A stretch of 64,000 nucleotides of DNA from Seminavis robusta (taxonomy: Eukaryota > Bacillariophyta > Bacillariophyceae > Naviculales > Naviculaceae), in NCBI GenBank assembly GCA_903772945.1, contig CAICTM010000315.1, positions 1-64,000 on the forward strand, given 5' to 3'. The position numbers were made by a program, and so were the translations under genes. The number at the start of each line of letters is the position of its first letter. The first letter of the stretch is position 1. The notes below the pieces were generated by a model, which saw nothing but the letters and a program-made list of their open reading frames with translations, was not told where the DNA came from and did not search any database. Shown here one piece after another: positions 1 through 9,724 of the stretch.

Positions 1-270
1 TTGATGGTGATTCTCTTGGATGGATAGCACAAAGGTTGGAACATTGGAACATGTCCACAAGATGGGCTTCTGACGCTTGCTGGAGAGCTTCCATTGCAGA
101 CCCTTGAACCTGATGTCTTTTCTAATATCAGAAGCTATGTCTCGGACAAGACGCTGAAAGGGCAGTCTCCTGATTAGGAGATCGGTTGACTTCTGGTACC
201 TTCGAATTTCTCTGAGAGCCACAGTTCCTGGGCGATAGCGCTGTCGCTTTTTGACACACACCTTCAATGG
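1..270 (-). pseudogene. Histone H3-like fragment, core region, frame-broken and cut by window edge
   Basis: Read on the minus strand from about 267 downwards, the sequence gives [20 protein letters not shown], then [20 protein letters not shown]: the H3 alphaN helix and start of the histone fold. Near 105 the frame slips by one base, after which the other frame continues the fold with [18 protein letters not shown] and SNLCAIHP. A second one-base slip lies near 12-17, just before the expected RITI. The usual ARTKQ-type tail is missing; residues before KKRQ are unrelated and a stop lies at about 298-300. The family is histone H3, normally among the most conserved eukaryotic proteins, so the two slips and many substitutions suggest a decayed H3 variant copy. 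Sequencing error is an alternative. The C-terminal piece one would expect next appears instead on the plus strand at 419-469. Confidence 0.75.
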
Positions 271-418
271 AGGGGGACCTTCCTGGGGCCTGCCTTGCTA
301 GCGCCTTCCGAATCTGGGATGTTGTCCGTCGACTACTTTGCTTGCAGTTGGTTTAGTCCTTACCATACTGGGGGAAATCAATTTTATGTCTCATTATTTT
401 TGGACTGTGGATGTAGTC

Positions 419-469
419 ATGCCAAAAGATATCCGGCTAGCCAGGAGGATTCGAGGTGGAAGGTTTTAG
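419..469 (+). pseudogene. Histone H3-like C-terminal helix, opposite orientation to the core fragment
   Basis: The plus strand reads MPKDIRLARRIRGGRF then a stop (467-469), which matches the H3 C-terminal consensus MPKDIQLARRIRGERA except at a few positions. A TAG|TC acceptor-like site directly precedes it (414-416), so it could be a short last exon or simply a fragment. It lies about 150 bases beyond the H3-like core, which is on the other strand, so either two copies or one inverted copy left these pieces. The call rests on the 16-residue match only. Confidence 0.55.
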
Positions 470-860
470 GTACTATTCTAGACCTGAAAAATTAACGTAT
501 AAGATAATATGTGTTCTTCTTTGTTGCCTTCTTTCGTGCATACACATATGTCTTTTGTCAGTGCAGCCTTGACTGTTTTTTGGTTTGCGTGAGGGCGTAA
601 TTGTTTTCTTTTCGTGTACTTTGTGAATGTGACAACTCCTCTTCTAGGACGGTTAACCTGTGGTTATAAATATATATAGGTATACATATATAGATAGTAG
701 TATACCTGGTCTGTGCAAGGATCGAATCATGCGCCTGCCATCCCTGTCATGCCAACTCGGGTCACATACATTCTGCGGCCTGTTCGAACTCATTACTTAG
801 CCAAAACTCTGGGAGTTCACTCTGCCCCTTCTGTAGAGTGAAACTACAGAGCAAATTCAT
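470..860. other. Intergenic, no gene seen
   Basis: AT-rich tract with a short TATATA-type run (about 668-700). No coding region, repeat or RNA gene could be supported here. Confidence 0.5.
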
Positions 861-899
861 TGTTTGGCAGAGTTTTTCGTTTCCAGTGGCAAAGAGCAG

Positions 900-2760
900 A
901 CACACTCCACACTGAAGAGATCCAAAACATGGCCTACAGCATTACCACACTATCAGGCCCACAGCAAACCAACTCCACAAATGGAACCAGGTACCGGAAG
1001 AGCGCCTTGGCTTCAACAGGACCAGCGGGACATCCAGAGTCACGCCCACGATGCTGCTACCCTAGACGCCTGTCCCAGCGAACTCGTCAGAGTCCTAGCA
1101 CTACGATCCCCCCAGCTAAAGGCCCAAGCACCGGCAGTCCCTCCACTGAGAATCTGAGCACGAGAATTCCAGTTGACACTGTCGCCCAGTACCAACACCC
1201 CAACAGTTGAAGCGCCGAGCATGCTTGGAATTCCCACGATGGCCGATCCTGTCACTGTGATCCCCACGATGGTCAGTGCAGCCACTCCAGCAAAGTGGCC
1301 CAGCAAATCTCAAAGGAGCCGATCAACTCCGCATTGAAGAGATCCACAACAGTTTCCGGGACTGCAGAATCAGGCCCGGAGCAGCAGCACTCCGACAAAG
1401 AGGCCCATCATATCCTCAAGGAGCAAACCAATTCCTCCAGAACAAGTCCATCAGAGGTCATCAGATTCAGAACCGGAGCAACACTCAAACAAACCTTGGG
1501 GCTTAATTCCCACAATGGCCGAACCCGTCACTGCGATCCCCACGATGATCAGTCCAATCACTAACAGCCCCAGTACAGGGACCCCAACACCTCTGGCCCA
1601 ACTATTCTTGGCCCCAGTACAGGGAGCCCCAGAACTACAGGCTCGGGCACTTTGTCGCCCAGCACGGTAGGCCCAAGCAAGGCTGTTTCCCACTACAAAC
1701 AGCCCCAGCACCAAAACATCCACTACCATGTCCCCAATAAGTACTGCAAGGAGCCCCAACACGGGTAGTCCATTCACCGCCGGCCGACCCTCAGAGCAGA
1801 AGGGAGCGGACAAGCTCCACCCGAAAGGACTCTTAACAGCACCTGGGGAGCGGATTAGCTCCATCAGTTCTGACCCTAAGAGCGGATCAACTTCACAAAC
1901 GAAGTTTCAAATCAGTCAAGGGTGCATAGCACACCAAACTGATCCCAGAAGCAGCAAAACTCCACCACAGGAGATCCAGAAACTGGCCATATGCCAGCCC
2001 CAAATCCATGAAACTAGGCCTTAGCCCAAACCTCAAGGGTCCATCCATCTGTTTTGAACCAGTTGCAGTGTCAGAGCCCGGACAAGTGATACAAGCCCCA
2101 ACATAGATTTTTACTGCTCATCCTGGCAGTCCAGGAATCAGCAGGTCAGTTGTTACACTGGTCCACAAAGACACACAAAGATGTGTTGTGAGTATCTTCC
2201 ATGAGCTCAATCTCAATTTGGTGATCCCAAATCTGCCACCACAACCCAGCACCAGTCTGAGACTGTGCTAATCTGACTGGAACTGCTGCCAATCAGCCAC
2301 TCTGGCAATTACAGTGTCTTCATCTGATTCCACGGGCAGGATTTTGGTTTTACACTCCAGCCACCTCTGGTGTCTCGCTGATCCACACTTTGAAACCAAC
2401 AGTTCCAAATCCATTCAAAGCCCAATAGCTGATCCACCTCAATGATTAGCACTAGCATCAATGACAGGGTGGACGCCTCGGCCAACCCCTAAGGCTCTCT
2501 GCGACCTCTGGCCAAACTATTTTAGCCCCCCCCCCAGTACAGAGCACTACGGGCCCGAGCTCCTTGTCGGCGAGCACGCTTGGCCCCAACAAAGCTGGCC
2601 CCAGCAAAGCTGTTCCCCGTACAGACAAACCATGTCCTCAAGTACTGCCTGGGCTCCTAGCAGTCCATCCACCGCCGGCCCAAGCGCGGTAAATCCCAGC
2701 ATCAATTTGGTGGTCCCTGATCTGCCACCAACTCTGTACTAATCACCAGATACCATCAGA
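900..2760 (+). pseudogene. Decayed Ser/Thr/Pro-rich repeat-protein region
   Basis: Several plus-strand frames, interrupted by stops and frame changes, spell Ser/Thr/Pro/Gly-rich text such as GPSTGSPSTENLST, TSGPTILGPSTGSPRTTGSG, SPSTVGPSKAV and SSPSTAGPSAVNPS. DNA-level repeats support duplication: a roughly 54-base unit at 1234-1288 recurs at 1509-1562, and a roughly 200-base stretch at 1588-1790 recurs, diverged, at 2500-2690. The composition resembles mucin-like or adhesive low-complexity proteins known from diatoms, but no intact reading frame longer than about 140 codons remains. I infer a dead low-complexity gene. The minus-strand open frames across it are hydrophobic shadows of the same repeats. 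Confidence 0.45.
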
Positions 2761-3270
2761 TCTTGACCTCGACAGGAGCAGCCCAGCTTCGAGCAGACCA
2801 GTGTCATCCAAGGTGCCACCCTCTTTCCAATCAGCTCTGGGGCAATGAATGCCTCTCAATGAATCATCCAAGGTTGGGTGGTGTCGAGCACCCTCAGGCT
2901 AAATTAGAGGTCCCACATTTGGCAAATGACAGTTTGCTGGGAGCCCAAACCACTTGGTACTCCTAGCTCGTAGCTCCGGCCATAGTGTAGACAGGGGTAG
3001 ACAATAGCCCTGTAGGTGTCCCAGAATGTTATTGCATGCATGCAAGGCTTGCCTACCTAGCTTTATGAGTCTGGCTATAATCTGTCGTGCGTTGCCGCCA
3101 GCATTATAGCTGCAGCCTGTCGTGCCGACACCAACACTGTGAACACAACTCAAAACTATCACGACGCAACAAAAATCTGTTGCATTGTTGATATCCCAAC
3201 AAGATCAAGCCGTTCCAGCAATCAAACCTACTCTTTGTTACTCTCTCTAACTTCCCTTCATCCCTTGACG

Positions 3271-3492
3271 ATGAAAAGCTGCAGTGACGATGACTGCGGG
3301 CGCTCTCTCCAGCGAGACCGAAGTTTCAGTGATAGCAGCGTCAGCAGAAGTCCTACCAAGTGGCGATATCACGAGAAGCTTATGGATGGCGGGCGGGAAG
3401 TAGGTCAAGTGGGCCCAGCCTGGGCTGACAATGGTGCAGCCGCTTCCAATGGGCTTCTAAAGTCCCGTAATTCCAGCGTTGGTTTTATCTGA
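3271..3492 (+). CDS. Possible small Ser/Arg-rich protein, 73 aa
   Basis: An ATG follows a CT-rich leader. The 73-residue product starts MKSCSDDDCGRSLQRDRSFS and is rich in Ser, Arg and Asp, like several larger disordered proteins in this window. No domain is recognised. It is short, has no intron evidence, and lies in a repeat-rich area, so it may be a chance frame. Confidence 0.25.
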   Translation: MKSCSDDDCGRSLQRDRSFSDSSVSRSPTKWRYHEKLMDGGREVGQVGPAWADNGAAASNGLLKSRNSSVGFI

Positions 3493-3758
3493 ATGACTAA
3501 ATTAATAATGACCCAGTACTCAAAACACGTAGAAATCCGCGTAGAAATTACAACAATAATAAAAGAAAACAATAAAAAGATCGACCATGACGAACGGCAC
3601 GACCAATTACACCATGGAAAACACACCGATACACTTTACAACAAGAAAATCACTACTATCAACACTTATGAACCTAATGGAATACTGGAGCTGATGCTCC
3701 CAAGCCCCCAATCCAAAAAACCGACCAAAATGACCCTTCTACCATCCAATACCCATAG

Positions 3759-4030
3759 TGGCAACAGCCTGAGGTCAACAGAAATCCCCACAACGGAACT
3801 TCTTCCATTGATTCTTTCCATGCACTCTCAAATGTGGCAACAACCTGAGTTGAGCAGAAATTCCCACATCGGAGTCTTCATGGGAAAGCAATCGGACAAG
3901 ACATTGGACCAGAACGGAAGTCAACTACTTCATCATCAACATTAATACCTTGAGCAAATCGACATCCCCTCCATTCAGCATTCACTGTGGCAACAACTGA
4001 GTGATGCAGAAATCCCCACAACAGCGCGCT
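3759..4030 (+). repeat. Imperfect repeat, period about 76 bases
   Basis: Copies of a roughly 40-base core (TGGCAACARCCTGAGNTNA, then CAGAAATYCCCACAWCGGA) begin at about 3759, 3835 and 3988. The spacings of 76 and 153 bases fit a 76-base period with one position too decayed to see. No function is evident. Confidence 0.5.
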
Positions 4031-4606
4031 GGATTGAGAATAAATGTCAACCACTTCAGAACCACTGCTTCGGGCAGCAATACTACGATTATCTTCGGTG
4101 CAACGGCAGCACCTCAACATTTTGGATTATTATGCACACTTCCCTTGATTGAGCGATGACCCAGGGCGCAGGATGTAATGCAACGATCGGGGCAAGAACC
4201 TGCTACCATTTTCTATTTCCTTTCTCTGGATTTATTTTTTATTTTTGTACAGTCCTCATGCTACACATGAGAAACCTTCTACTTGACAGGCGGCATGGCC
4301 GCCTGTCTTTCCTATTGAAGTAAAAGCATGCCTTCGGCGCAGTAGAACATAATTCTACTAATCTTTGTGTTAAACTCAAACTCCAATGGGCTTAGTCTTG
4401 CGGCCAGTTGCAAAGCCTTCCGCTTATCGGTTGTTGCAAAAAACCTACGAACGGGAGAGCGAGAGCGTTTCCTTGGCCAGGCTGGTCTCATCCGAGGACA
4501 ACGTCTAGTTTCGTCGCCACCACAGCATCGACATGCCATAGAAGGAGACGATGGCAGACCCATCCCTACAGCTCTCCATTTCTCGCGCTACCAGGCTACT
4601 CCAACC

Positions 4607-4992
4607 ACCTGCAAGGTCCTGAAAATGGGACTAGTTTCACGCTTTTGGGTTAGTTTCACGCTTTTTGTTAGTTTCACGCTTTTTGAAAAGGAAACTGTAC
4701 ATTTTCGGTGAAACTAACTAAACAGCGTGAAACTAACCCAAAAAGCGTGAAACTAACCAAAAGAGTGAAACTAAAGTGTATCTGTCATAGTAAATCAACG
4801 TAAACAGACTGCGTGATAATCAAGGTGAAACTAACCAAAAGGGTGAAACTAACCAAAAAGCGTGAAACTAACAAAAAAGCGTGAAAACTAACCAAAAAGG
4901 GTGAAACTAACAAAAAGCGTGAAACTGGGCCAAAAGCGGAAACAACAAAAAGCGTGAAACTATTGTTTGTCCTGTTTCAGGACCTTGCAGGT
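4607..4992. mobile_element. MITE-like element with 18-bp perfect inverted ends and GTGAAACTA arrays
   Basis: The left end ACCTGCAAGGTCCTGAAA (4607-4624) is perfectly inverted at 4975-4992. Between them lie about 14 copies of a roughly 20-base motif, (G)CGTGAAACTAACCAAAAA. The first three are on the minus strand and the rest on the plus strand, so the interior can also fold. No coding capacity is present. The structure (short, non-coding, inverted termini) is that of a non-autonomous DNA transposon. No clear target-site duplication was found, so the superfamily is not assigned. Confidence 0.7.
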
Positions 4993-5516
4993 TTGATTTT
5001 CCACGACAAGCATACGGTCGTCTTTCTTGGTTTCGCCTTGTGGCACTGAGTACGATTTGGTTCGAAAAGGGTGGATGCGAAATAGCAGCAGATGACGCTG
5101 TTGTGGTCGTTCCAGACAACGCAGTAGAGTTGGATATTCGTGGAAGTATGGTCATGATGATAAGCGCGCAAGCGATTGTGAACACCGAGTCCCAGTTCAC
5201 CCAGAAAGACTGGACGTTCGAACAGGTCAGAACTGATTTCCAGTTCCAGGTGGGGCAGGCTATCGGCATTGCCGTGTACCGAGATTTTGATATTGCCGCC
5301 GAAGATATCGGACAACCAAAGAATTCTCTTACTACCAAAGAAATCAGTCGTATCTATGGCCAAAAAAACCGAGTAAACGTCTATTGGGAAAATCACATTT
5401 ATCTCAACCGGATGGAAGTGGTTTGAACACGACGTGAATACATTTTCCGGGTGCTCTGGTGCTGTTGTTTTTCTGCTTGACCTAAACCAAACTGGTAGGG
5501 GTGTCTCTGAGGACAA
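4993..5516. other. Unresolved open frames on both strands
   Basis: A 179-codon frame is open on the minus strand (5516-4977) and a 128-codon frame without an early ATG on the plus strand (5040-5426). Both have ordinary amino acid composition and neither matches a family I recognise. The region touches the inverted-repeat element ending at 4992. It may be an exon fragment of a gene split by that insertion; the coding strand cannot be decided by eye. Confidence 0.25.
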
Positions 5517-6071
5517 CTATGGCAAGGCTATTGCTGTCCAAGCAGGGGGCAAGTACTTGGGAGAGGGAAAGCGAACCAATGTTGCTTTTAGCATCTTGTG
5601 AAAATGTTGTTGTTGGGCAGCTTGCTGTTTCACCGCAGGTATACCTGCTCTCTTTTTTGTTGGTTACAGGTAGCAGGTACCTGGTACTGTACGAGTACAG
5701 CGTAGCATGGTGCACAGAACACTGACTAAACTGTACTGTACCGTACCGTCCGTAGGCGGAAAGATGCAAAACTTGGAACCGTCGTCTTTTCAGGTCGCTA
5801 TCACCGGCCACAAAACATGCTGCCATACCCTGCGTTGGTTGCTATGACATCCACCAAACTCAATGCGCCATGAGAAATATGACGCTAACAGTGGAGGGTT
5901 CATCCAGTCGCCCAAGGTCTGTCGGAGTCCTTTGGTAAAACCCATTTTAAGCACAGTCTCATACCAGCTACAAAATTTCTATAATCTGTGTTATCCATCT
6001 GTCTGGGCAGCACAATCTTAGCTGGAGGGATGTGAAACAGCCATAGATTGTTCATCGCGGCTAACTGAGGT

Positions 6072-7055
6072 CTAAGCCTGCCGTACCGTTGTCCAGCAAG
6101 AGTACAAAATGCAAAACAGAACAAGACCAACCAAAACAGCAATAAGTGATGAACAGTTGAAGAGCAATATGGAAGCAGCGATGATGGCGACCAATGAGAC
6201 TGCAATTCCCACTCGATTATGCCATCGGTCCCAGTGGCGAATAGTGTTGTTGTCATCACTTTGATGTCGTGGAGTGCGGGGCTCAGCATGTTGCAAAGGC
6301 TGTTCCAATTGAGGATTTGGTTGTTCTGGTTCTGTTTCCCACTGTATAGCCACGAAAGATGAAGGTGAGGACATGTCTCTCTTCCAAGCATTGATTTCTC
6401 CACACTCATCAGAAATCAGACCTCGCTCAGCCTGTTGCTCCATTTCTTGCACAAGTACAGTCAGCAAGGTGACATTATCATACAGCTGATCAACCCTCAG
6501 AGAATTCCGTGTGATAGGGGAGACACCATGTTTCTGTATCCAGCCGACGATTGAGGTTCTCTCAAATGTATTGCCTTCATGGTCAATGACAGGATCCCTA
6601 AACAAGTCTCGGGTGATGGGACACAAAAAGACCCCTTTCTCGTTCAAGTGAAGGGAAACTTCCTTTTCAGAGTCTGTGGCTGGGTCCAGAAATTCCATCA
6701 ATGCACGGTTTGGATAGTACTCAAAGGTGGTATCCCCATCTCGCTCTTCTACTGCTTCTTTCTCATACGAGATGCCATCCTTGGGGTGTACAACTGCACA
6801 CTTGAAGGGCTTCTTGGTAATAGGACAGAATATTGTTTGTTTTGTGCATACCAATTGAGGGATATATGTTTCCCTGCAGCAGTCCTCGCTTGCCCCATTT
6901 TCAATGTCAATGGATATTGCTGCCAACACTTCTGAATTTCCTCCGTCCGGTTTCGTGTCATCTTCTCGCTCCGTTGAATGGTCACTGAAGCTCGTTGACT
7001 CGACTACTGTTGTGCTCTCGGACTCTTCGTCCTCTTTCCTCGCTACCTCCTCCAT
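6072..7055 (-). CDS. Membrane-anchored U-box protein (putative E3 ubiquitin ligase)
   Basis: A 327-residue protein. The first ATG is at 7055, since the open frame upstream has no ATG. Residues about 143-201 form a U-box: FLCPITRDLFRDPVI, then HEGNTFERTSIVGWI and SPITRNSL. A second, shorter U-box-like stretch precedes it (about 74-118: FCPITKKPFKCAVV, DGISYEKEAVEE). The C-terminus has two hydrophobic segments (about 281-299 and 303-321) separated by a tight turn, so the protein probably sits in a membrane by a hairpin with the U-box in the cytosol. U-boxes recruit E2-ubiquitin and are stabilised by salt bridges and hydrogen bonds instead of zinc. The N-terminal 60 residues are acidic and Ser-rich. 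No substrate-binding repeats (ARM, WD40, TPR) are visible, so the target is unknown. Confidence 0.8.
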   Translation of the reverse strand: MEEVARKEDEESESTTVVESTSFSDHSTEREDDTKPDGGNSEVLAAISIDIENGASEDCCRETYIPQLVCTKQTIFCPITKKPFKCAVVHPKDGISYEKEAVEERDGDTTFEYYPNRALMEFLDPATDSEKEVSLHLNEKGVFLCPITRDLFRDPVIDHEGNTFERTSIVGWIQKHGVSPITRNSLRVDQLYDNVTLLTVLVQEMEQQAERGLISDECGEINAWKRDMSSPSSFVAIQWETEPEQPNPQLEQPLQHAEPRTPRHQSDDNNTIRHWDRWHNRVGIAVSLVAIIAASILLFNCSSLIAVLVGLVLFCILYSCWTTVRQA

Positions 7056-7300
7056 TCTGGATAGAGACTCAATGCGGCGTGCTACTAGCGTCAAGTGTCA
7101 AGGCTTGATGGTGGTACGGTACCATGGTATGGGAAATGAGATGGGAGGCCAATGCAGTTTTCAGAGCTTCGGATAATACCGTACTGGTACTATGAAGCCG
7201 CTTATGCATGTTTATGGTACGGTATTCAAAGACAATAGGTTTCACAGCACTGTTTAGAGGATCCCGCTACCGGTACATTTGATTGTGTCGGCTCTGCGTA

Positions 7301-7391
7301 TGCTTGATTTGACATTCGGACGTCCAACGGATGCACTTCTCCGGTTGCTCTTCTCCGCACTCCGCACCTCTCCGGTTCCCCTTTGCCGTGC
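7301..7391. repeat. Dispersed repeat, copy 1 of 2
   Basis: This 91-base stretch, starting TGCTTGATTTGACATTCGGA, recurs in the same orientation at 11242-11340 with only a few mismatches plus an 8-base duplication (GATTTGAC) in the second copy. It carries no recognisable coding content. Confidence 0.8.
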
Positions 7392-7642
7392 ACCTACAGA
7401 CAACACAGCTTTACTTTACACTTTTCTGTGCACACTGTACTTTACAAACACTTGGCAGTTCTATGGGTACATATAAACTTTACAGAATCCGGTTTTCTAT
7501 TTCTGTCATACATTAATACTTTACGGTATTGTCTTAAATCTGTAAAATGGACCCCTAAATCTGACCTAACTCTACCTTGTACAGGGACATCACTAATCAG
7601 CAACATATATTCACATTAGTTCATTGAAAAATCCTCTTGTAG

Positions 7643-7774
7643 GATGCCAGTGCACCTGGAAGGGATGATGATGCAAGTGAAGAAGTGGAATGGGAGGAAG
7701 ATACAGGAGAAGGGCAGGAAGAGGAGGAGGAAAAGTCGAATACCAAGGATGAAGAGGGAATTGACAACGATTAG
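7643..7774 (+). pseudogene. Orphan acidic terminal exon-like segment
   Basis: An acceptor-like TTGTAG precedes exactly 44 codons ending in TAG. The product begins DASAPGRDDDASEEVEWEED and ends in a Glu/Asp-rich tail (EEGIDND). It looks like the last exon of a gene with an acidic C-terminus, but no plausible upstream exon is visible in the 500 bases before it, where the dispersed repeat lies. Probably a gene relic or a mobile-element tail. Confidence 0.3.
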
Positions 7775-8137
7775 GTAGGTATCAGCTTTTAGCCTTTAAA
7801 AGCATGCGTGTCATTACATGGACTTTCTAGTACACAAGCCACTTTACAAAAGCTGGCAAATTTACTTAGTTATGCACACACTCTTTACAGCCATTGGCTC
7901 CGTTAGTAGAGTAAAGGTGTGTTGTCTGTATTTTAGTACCGGTACTAGTACTAGCTAGACTCGACTCGACTCGACTCCGGATCCGAGAGGATCAGACACA
8001 CCGTCCTTGATCTGTGCTTTGAGTGCAGCCACATCCTTGGCAGTAGGGTTAGAAGAACCCTTGTAGCATGGTTACGAGAACCATGGGTGACTGCACAAAC
8101 AAGTTTCATTGTTCCCATCCATATGCACTCACTGATT

Positions 8138-9370
8138 TCATTTAGAACTAGCTAGACTTGCCTTCCACATTTTAGCATACAGCTCTTTCACATCTGCCTT
8201 TGCTTTCCACACTTTTCTTCTCACACACGGACACACATTTCTAGCCCGAAGCCCAACAATCAGCCAAGCGCTGCATACTCCCATAGATCCTGCAGAGAAA
8301 GTTTGAAGTTTGGAAAGAGATGTGCCCAGACACCCGTAAATCCAAGCTCCGCAGCGGATCTCAATTGTCGCGTCATTCCCAGCAGCACGGTTGTAGTATG
8401 TGTGTGTACAACCATAGGTCTGTGCAATGGCATTAGCCACAGTTCGTCCATGGACAACCTTGTACACATCAATTCCAACGGCAACTTTATTGACACCGAC
8501 TCTTCGGACTTTTACTAAAAAACCCACTCGCGGTCCTGCATTTCCTGTAATCATACCCCCCAGTGGCAGAATTTCATTCATAGCTTCAAACTCATTTCCT
8601 GGGGTGTTTCCCCAGCTGAATTGAAAGAAAACATCTTGATCCACCTCAAAATCAGTAGTGTCTGATAGCCTCTGAGGCCTCAGCTTCCCCTTCACGACCT
8701 TGTCACATTTCTGGTAGGTCCAAAAGTTGACATTGGGTATACGCTTGGCTTGTTTTCCAGTGGGTATCAATCGGTTGACTTCCTGCACATTTAGATTACT
8801 GGCCCTGCCCCAGCGACCAAACCATCCCCTGCAGTACTCATTTAGTTCGTCTCGAATAAGTCAGAGGCCTCGTTGTGCTTGGTATCTGGAATGGTGACAT
8901 AGCCTTCACTGTCTAACTGGAATTTGTAGTCAGTAAGCCCCAGAGTTTCAAGCGCGTCATGAAGGGTGTCAATGTTGGCAAACTGACGGCCTCGCAATGG
9001 CAGCGGAATTTCGTAGTCGTCGTCGTGTTGGCATCCGTTTTCTTCCCCGTCCGCTTCCTCTTCCAACAAAGATTCCTTTCCCTCTTCAGCCACCTCTACC
9101 TTCAAGTCTGTCCCTTCGGGCTGCACAGGCAGAATTCCGTCCTCGTTCAACAAAGATTCGTTTTCAGGGCCCACCTCCACCCCCGTCTCTTCAGATCGAG
9201 CCAAAGCTTCTCCAACTCCAGGTGGGGTCAGGTTGCTTCCTTTTTCGCCTCCACGTGACTCAAGATCTAAAGCGCTTTCTGTCTGAACTACTCTTTCATT
9301 TGCTGTGCCTGTCATGAGACAATCGGGCTGGGAGTGTTTCGTAGTAAGCTTGCTGTGGCTAGTGGCTAAG

Positions 9371-9436
<66 letters not shown>

Positions 9437-9508
9437 GGTAAGCGGTACAATCAATCGTACTGAGTTTGTTGTTTGTGGCTGCTGTTGCTTCTTGGACATT
9501 GCACGCAT
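8138..9508 (-). pseudogene. Uma2-type (DUF820) nuclease-fold protein, frame-broken, with polyQ tract
   Basis: Two minus-strand frames overlap. The upstream one carries 21 Gln codons (9435-9373), an acidic linker, then FQLDSEGYVTIPDTKHNEAS. The downstream one continues LIRDELNEYCRGWFGRWGR, then KRIPNVNFWTYQ and DVFFQFSWGN, and ends at 8138. The switch is near 8860, where the first frame ends in DLFETN and a stop. The run 'E-x-DSEGYV-x-P-x-x-x-H-x-x...L...L' followed by 'RIPNVNFW' fits the Uma2 family (a PD-(D/E)XK-like fold often labelled putative restriction endonuclease), which is abundant in diatoms. A likely original start, ATG at 9508 or 9499 (MSKKQQQPQTTNS), is out of frame with the Gln tract, so a second slip may lie at the CTG repeat. 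Function of eukaryotic Uma2 proteins is unknown. Confidence 0.5.
9373..9435. repeat. (CTG)21 microsatellite
   Basis: Twenty-one uninterrupted CTG units on the plus strand, read as CAG/Gln in the Uma2-like frame on the minus strand. Uninterrupted triplet runs of this length are length-variable. Confidence 0.95.
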
Positions 9509-9724
9509 GACTGCCCTATCGTGGCTGGTACAAATGTAATATGTGAGAGAGATCTTTAGTATTTTTATATTGTGTGTAATCGGATTGTGAGGGTATCAAA
9601 AGGAGTTGCCGTGCTACTAGTTAAAACCATGGAGATAAGCGGGTAGCGAGAGTTGGAGCCCATCATGGAGGAAACATACATGCATGTTTCAGTCATGCGT
9701 GTTTCAGTCATAACTGTTTAAGTC

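Noticed and set aside
1040-1864. Minus-strand hydrophobic frames with VLGLLVIGL-type repeats
   Set aside because: They mirror the Ser/Thr/Pro repeats on the plus strand; no start context or continuity.
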